Shown piece after piece: positions 62,788-64,000 of a stretch of 64,000 bases of DNA (within the stretch, counting starts at the first letter, position 1; the number at the start of each line of letters is the position of its first letter). Position numbers and translations under genes: made by a program. Below the pieces are notes generated by a model. The model made no database searches. It had not been told where the DNA came from and worked only from the letters and a program-made list of their open reading frames with translations. The stretch is from Eutreptiella sp. 'Long Island Sound 2002' (Eukaryota; Euglenozoa; Euglenophyceae; Eutreptiales; Eutreptiaceae), in assembly GCA_964036045.1 (NCBI GenBank), contig OZ038382.1, positions 152,842,961 through 152,906,960 on the forward strand, written 5' to 3'.

Positions 62788-63301
62788 AGGGCTCAGAAGT
62801 ACCCGGCTCCGGTGGCGGGTACTGTACCCACAAACGTACCCACAATGTACCCATGGCAAGGAAAAATGGGGAAAAATGGGGGAAAATGGGGGGAAATGGG
62901 GGAAAATGGGGAAAAATGGGGGGGAAGTGGGGGAAAATGGGGGAAAATAAGGAAACTTGGGTGGTGCAACTGGTCCCCTTTGCCCCCATTTCCTCCCCAT
63001 TTCCTCCCCATTTTCCCCCATTTTCCCCCATTTTCCCCCATTTTCCCCCATTTTTCCTCGGGAGCTTTCCCCATTTTCCCCCATTTTTCCTCGGGGGCTT
63101 TCACCAATGCGCCCCCCCCACAGCCTTGTTGCCAACCTAAACCTTGATTTTTGGCCTTTTCAGCCCCTAAATTTCCCATTTTTCCACCAAGCAATCTGAA
63201 TTTCCCTCATTTACCCCCATTTTCCCCCATTTTTCCTACTTTGGCCCATTTCCCGGATAGTGTTCCGCTAAACGTACCCAAACTGGGTACTTCTGAGCCC
63301 T
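62788..63301. mobile_element. MITE-like element with 17-bp inverted ends and GGGGAAAAT arrays
   Basis: AGGGCTCAGAAGTACCC at 62788-62804 and its exact reverse complement at 63285-63301 bound 514 bases. GTACCC motifs recur just inside. The interior has a G-rich array of GGGGAAAAT-like units (62861-62950) and an opposite C-rich array (62982-63092, again near 63205-63235), which together can fold back. GGGCCT lies just outside both ends (left 62780-62785 region, right 63302-63307), a possible but offset target duplication. No transposase. Confidence 0.65.
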
Positions 63302-64000
63302 GGGCCTAGACTGCCTGCGCCCCCACCCCCCCCCCGCTCCCCCCACTTCCGACATGTCCATGAAACCTCAAAAAATTTCATCGGGCATCATCCGCATTGT
63401 CGAACCCCCCCCCCTTTCCGCGATAGTAGATTGGGTTCTCTCTTTTTTTTTTCACCACGAGCCAAAGCCCATGGTCTCATAATGTGCACCAGATTTTTTT
63501 CTATTTCATTCTTGGAACTTGTTGTGACCTCTTTTTGAACCCAATAAAACAAGCCGCCCTCCTATATGCCACTCCTCGGCAATGCGTTTTAGCATTACCA
63601 ATGGAGAAGAAAACTGTGAACAACACACAAATGTCAGTGGTGTTATCGCGCTTTTCGGATACTGCCTTCACTAAAGATGTCCCAAACCCAGCCCAAGTAT
63701 GAACCCCAAAAAAACCAGCGAATGAGCCCGCTTTTTATTGATTTTCATTTTTCAACCCAAAACCCCGTTGAGTGGTGATGGCGTCATTATTTGGTGATAT
63801 CATGACATCATTGAAATGCCTCATGCATGGATGAAACATCTAAAGATTGTTTTCTTATTAGCAAGAAATTATTGGTGGAAAGAAATTTTGCTCACTTTTT
63901 TTGTTGGGAGGAAGAGGAGGAGTTAGCAGGGGAGAGACAATGGCAATGGGCTTCGTGGCAATGATGGGGTTATGGAAGAGTTGTAGACGACTCTTGGGAG
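63302..64000. other. No gene seen at the right edge
   Basis: C-runs near 63327 and 63407, T-runs near 63442, and short AT-rich frames. Nothing recognised. Confidence 0.4.

Noticed and set aside
62735-63194. Open frames rich in Gly/Lys/Trp or Pro/Phe over the GGGGAAAAT arrays
   Set aside because: They are translations of the simple array on both strands, without start context or domains.

Overview
The window looks like nuclear DNA from a eukaryote with a large, repeat-rich genome, most likely a marine alga or protist. A prasinophyte-type green alga or a dinoflagellate would both fit, but I cannot decide between them from this sequence. The evidence is long eukaryotic retrotransposon polyproteins, abundant microsatellites and unusually long G/C homopolymers. 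There are no bacterial-type operons, rRNA or ordinary tRNA genes, and no CRISPR array. Almost everything recognisable is mobile DNA; only one weak host-gene candidate is seen (61.7-62.3 kb, minus strand).

Layout. (1) 1.35-10.9 kb, minus strand: body of a Ty3/Gypsy chromodomain retrotransposon (element A). In order it encodes a long two-part Gag with a zinc knuckle, a protease followed by a DIRS-like methyltransferase-like segment, RT, RNase H, integrase and a chromodomain. Five in-frame stops and one frame change interrupt it, and no LTRs were found. (2) 10.9-15.2 kb: no gene, one perfect hairpin. (3) 15.18-26.55 kb, plus strand: a complete Ty3/Gypsy chromodomain element (element B) with nearly identical ~0.8-kb LTRs, a primer-binding site, a polypurine tract and a candidate 6-bp target duplication. 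Its LTR carries a tRNA-like fold. Its gag and pro-pol are separated by one UGA-CGG stop, and its integrase is broken by a frame change. (4) 26.6-33 kb: decayed coding-like sequence, including an unplaced reverse transcriptase pseudogene. (5) 33-50 kb: gene-poor DNA with minisatellites, small inverted-repeat elements and poly-G/C tracts. (6) 50.2-58.4 kb, minus strand: a broken LINE with ORF1, and ORF2 holding endonuclease, RT and a CCHC tail, with its ORF2 start tandemly duplicated. (7) 58.4-64 kb: microsatellites, a possible N-myristoylated protein gene and a small inverted-repeat element filled with GGGGAAAAT-type arrays.

How the parts work together. In elements A and B, Gag would package the RNA, the protease would cut the polyprotein, RT/RNase H would make cDNA primed by a tRNA, and integrase plus chromodomain would insert it into chromatin. 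In the LINE, the endonuclease would nick the target and RT would prime from the nick. None of the three looks fully functional as read here. Several frame changes fall in homopolymers, so some breaks may be assembly errors.
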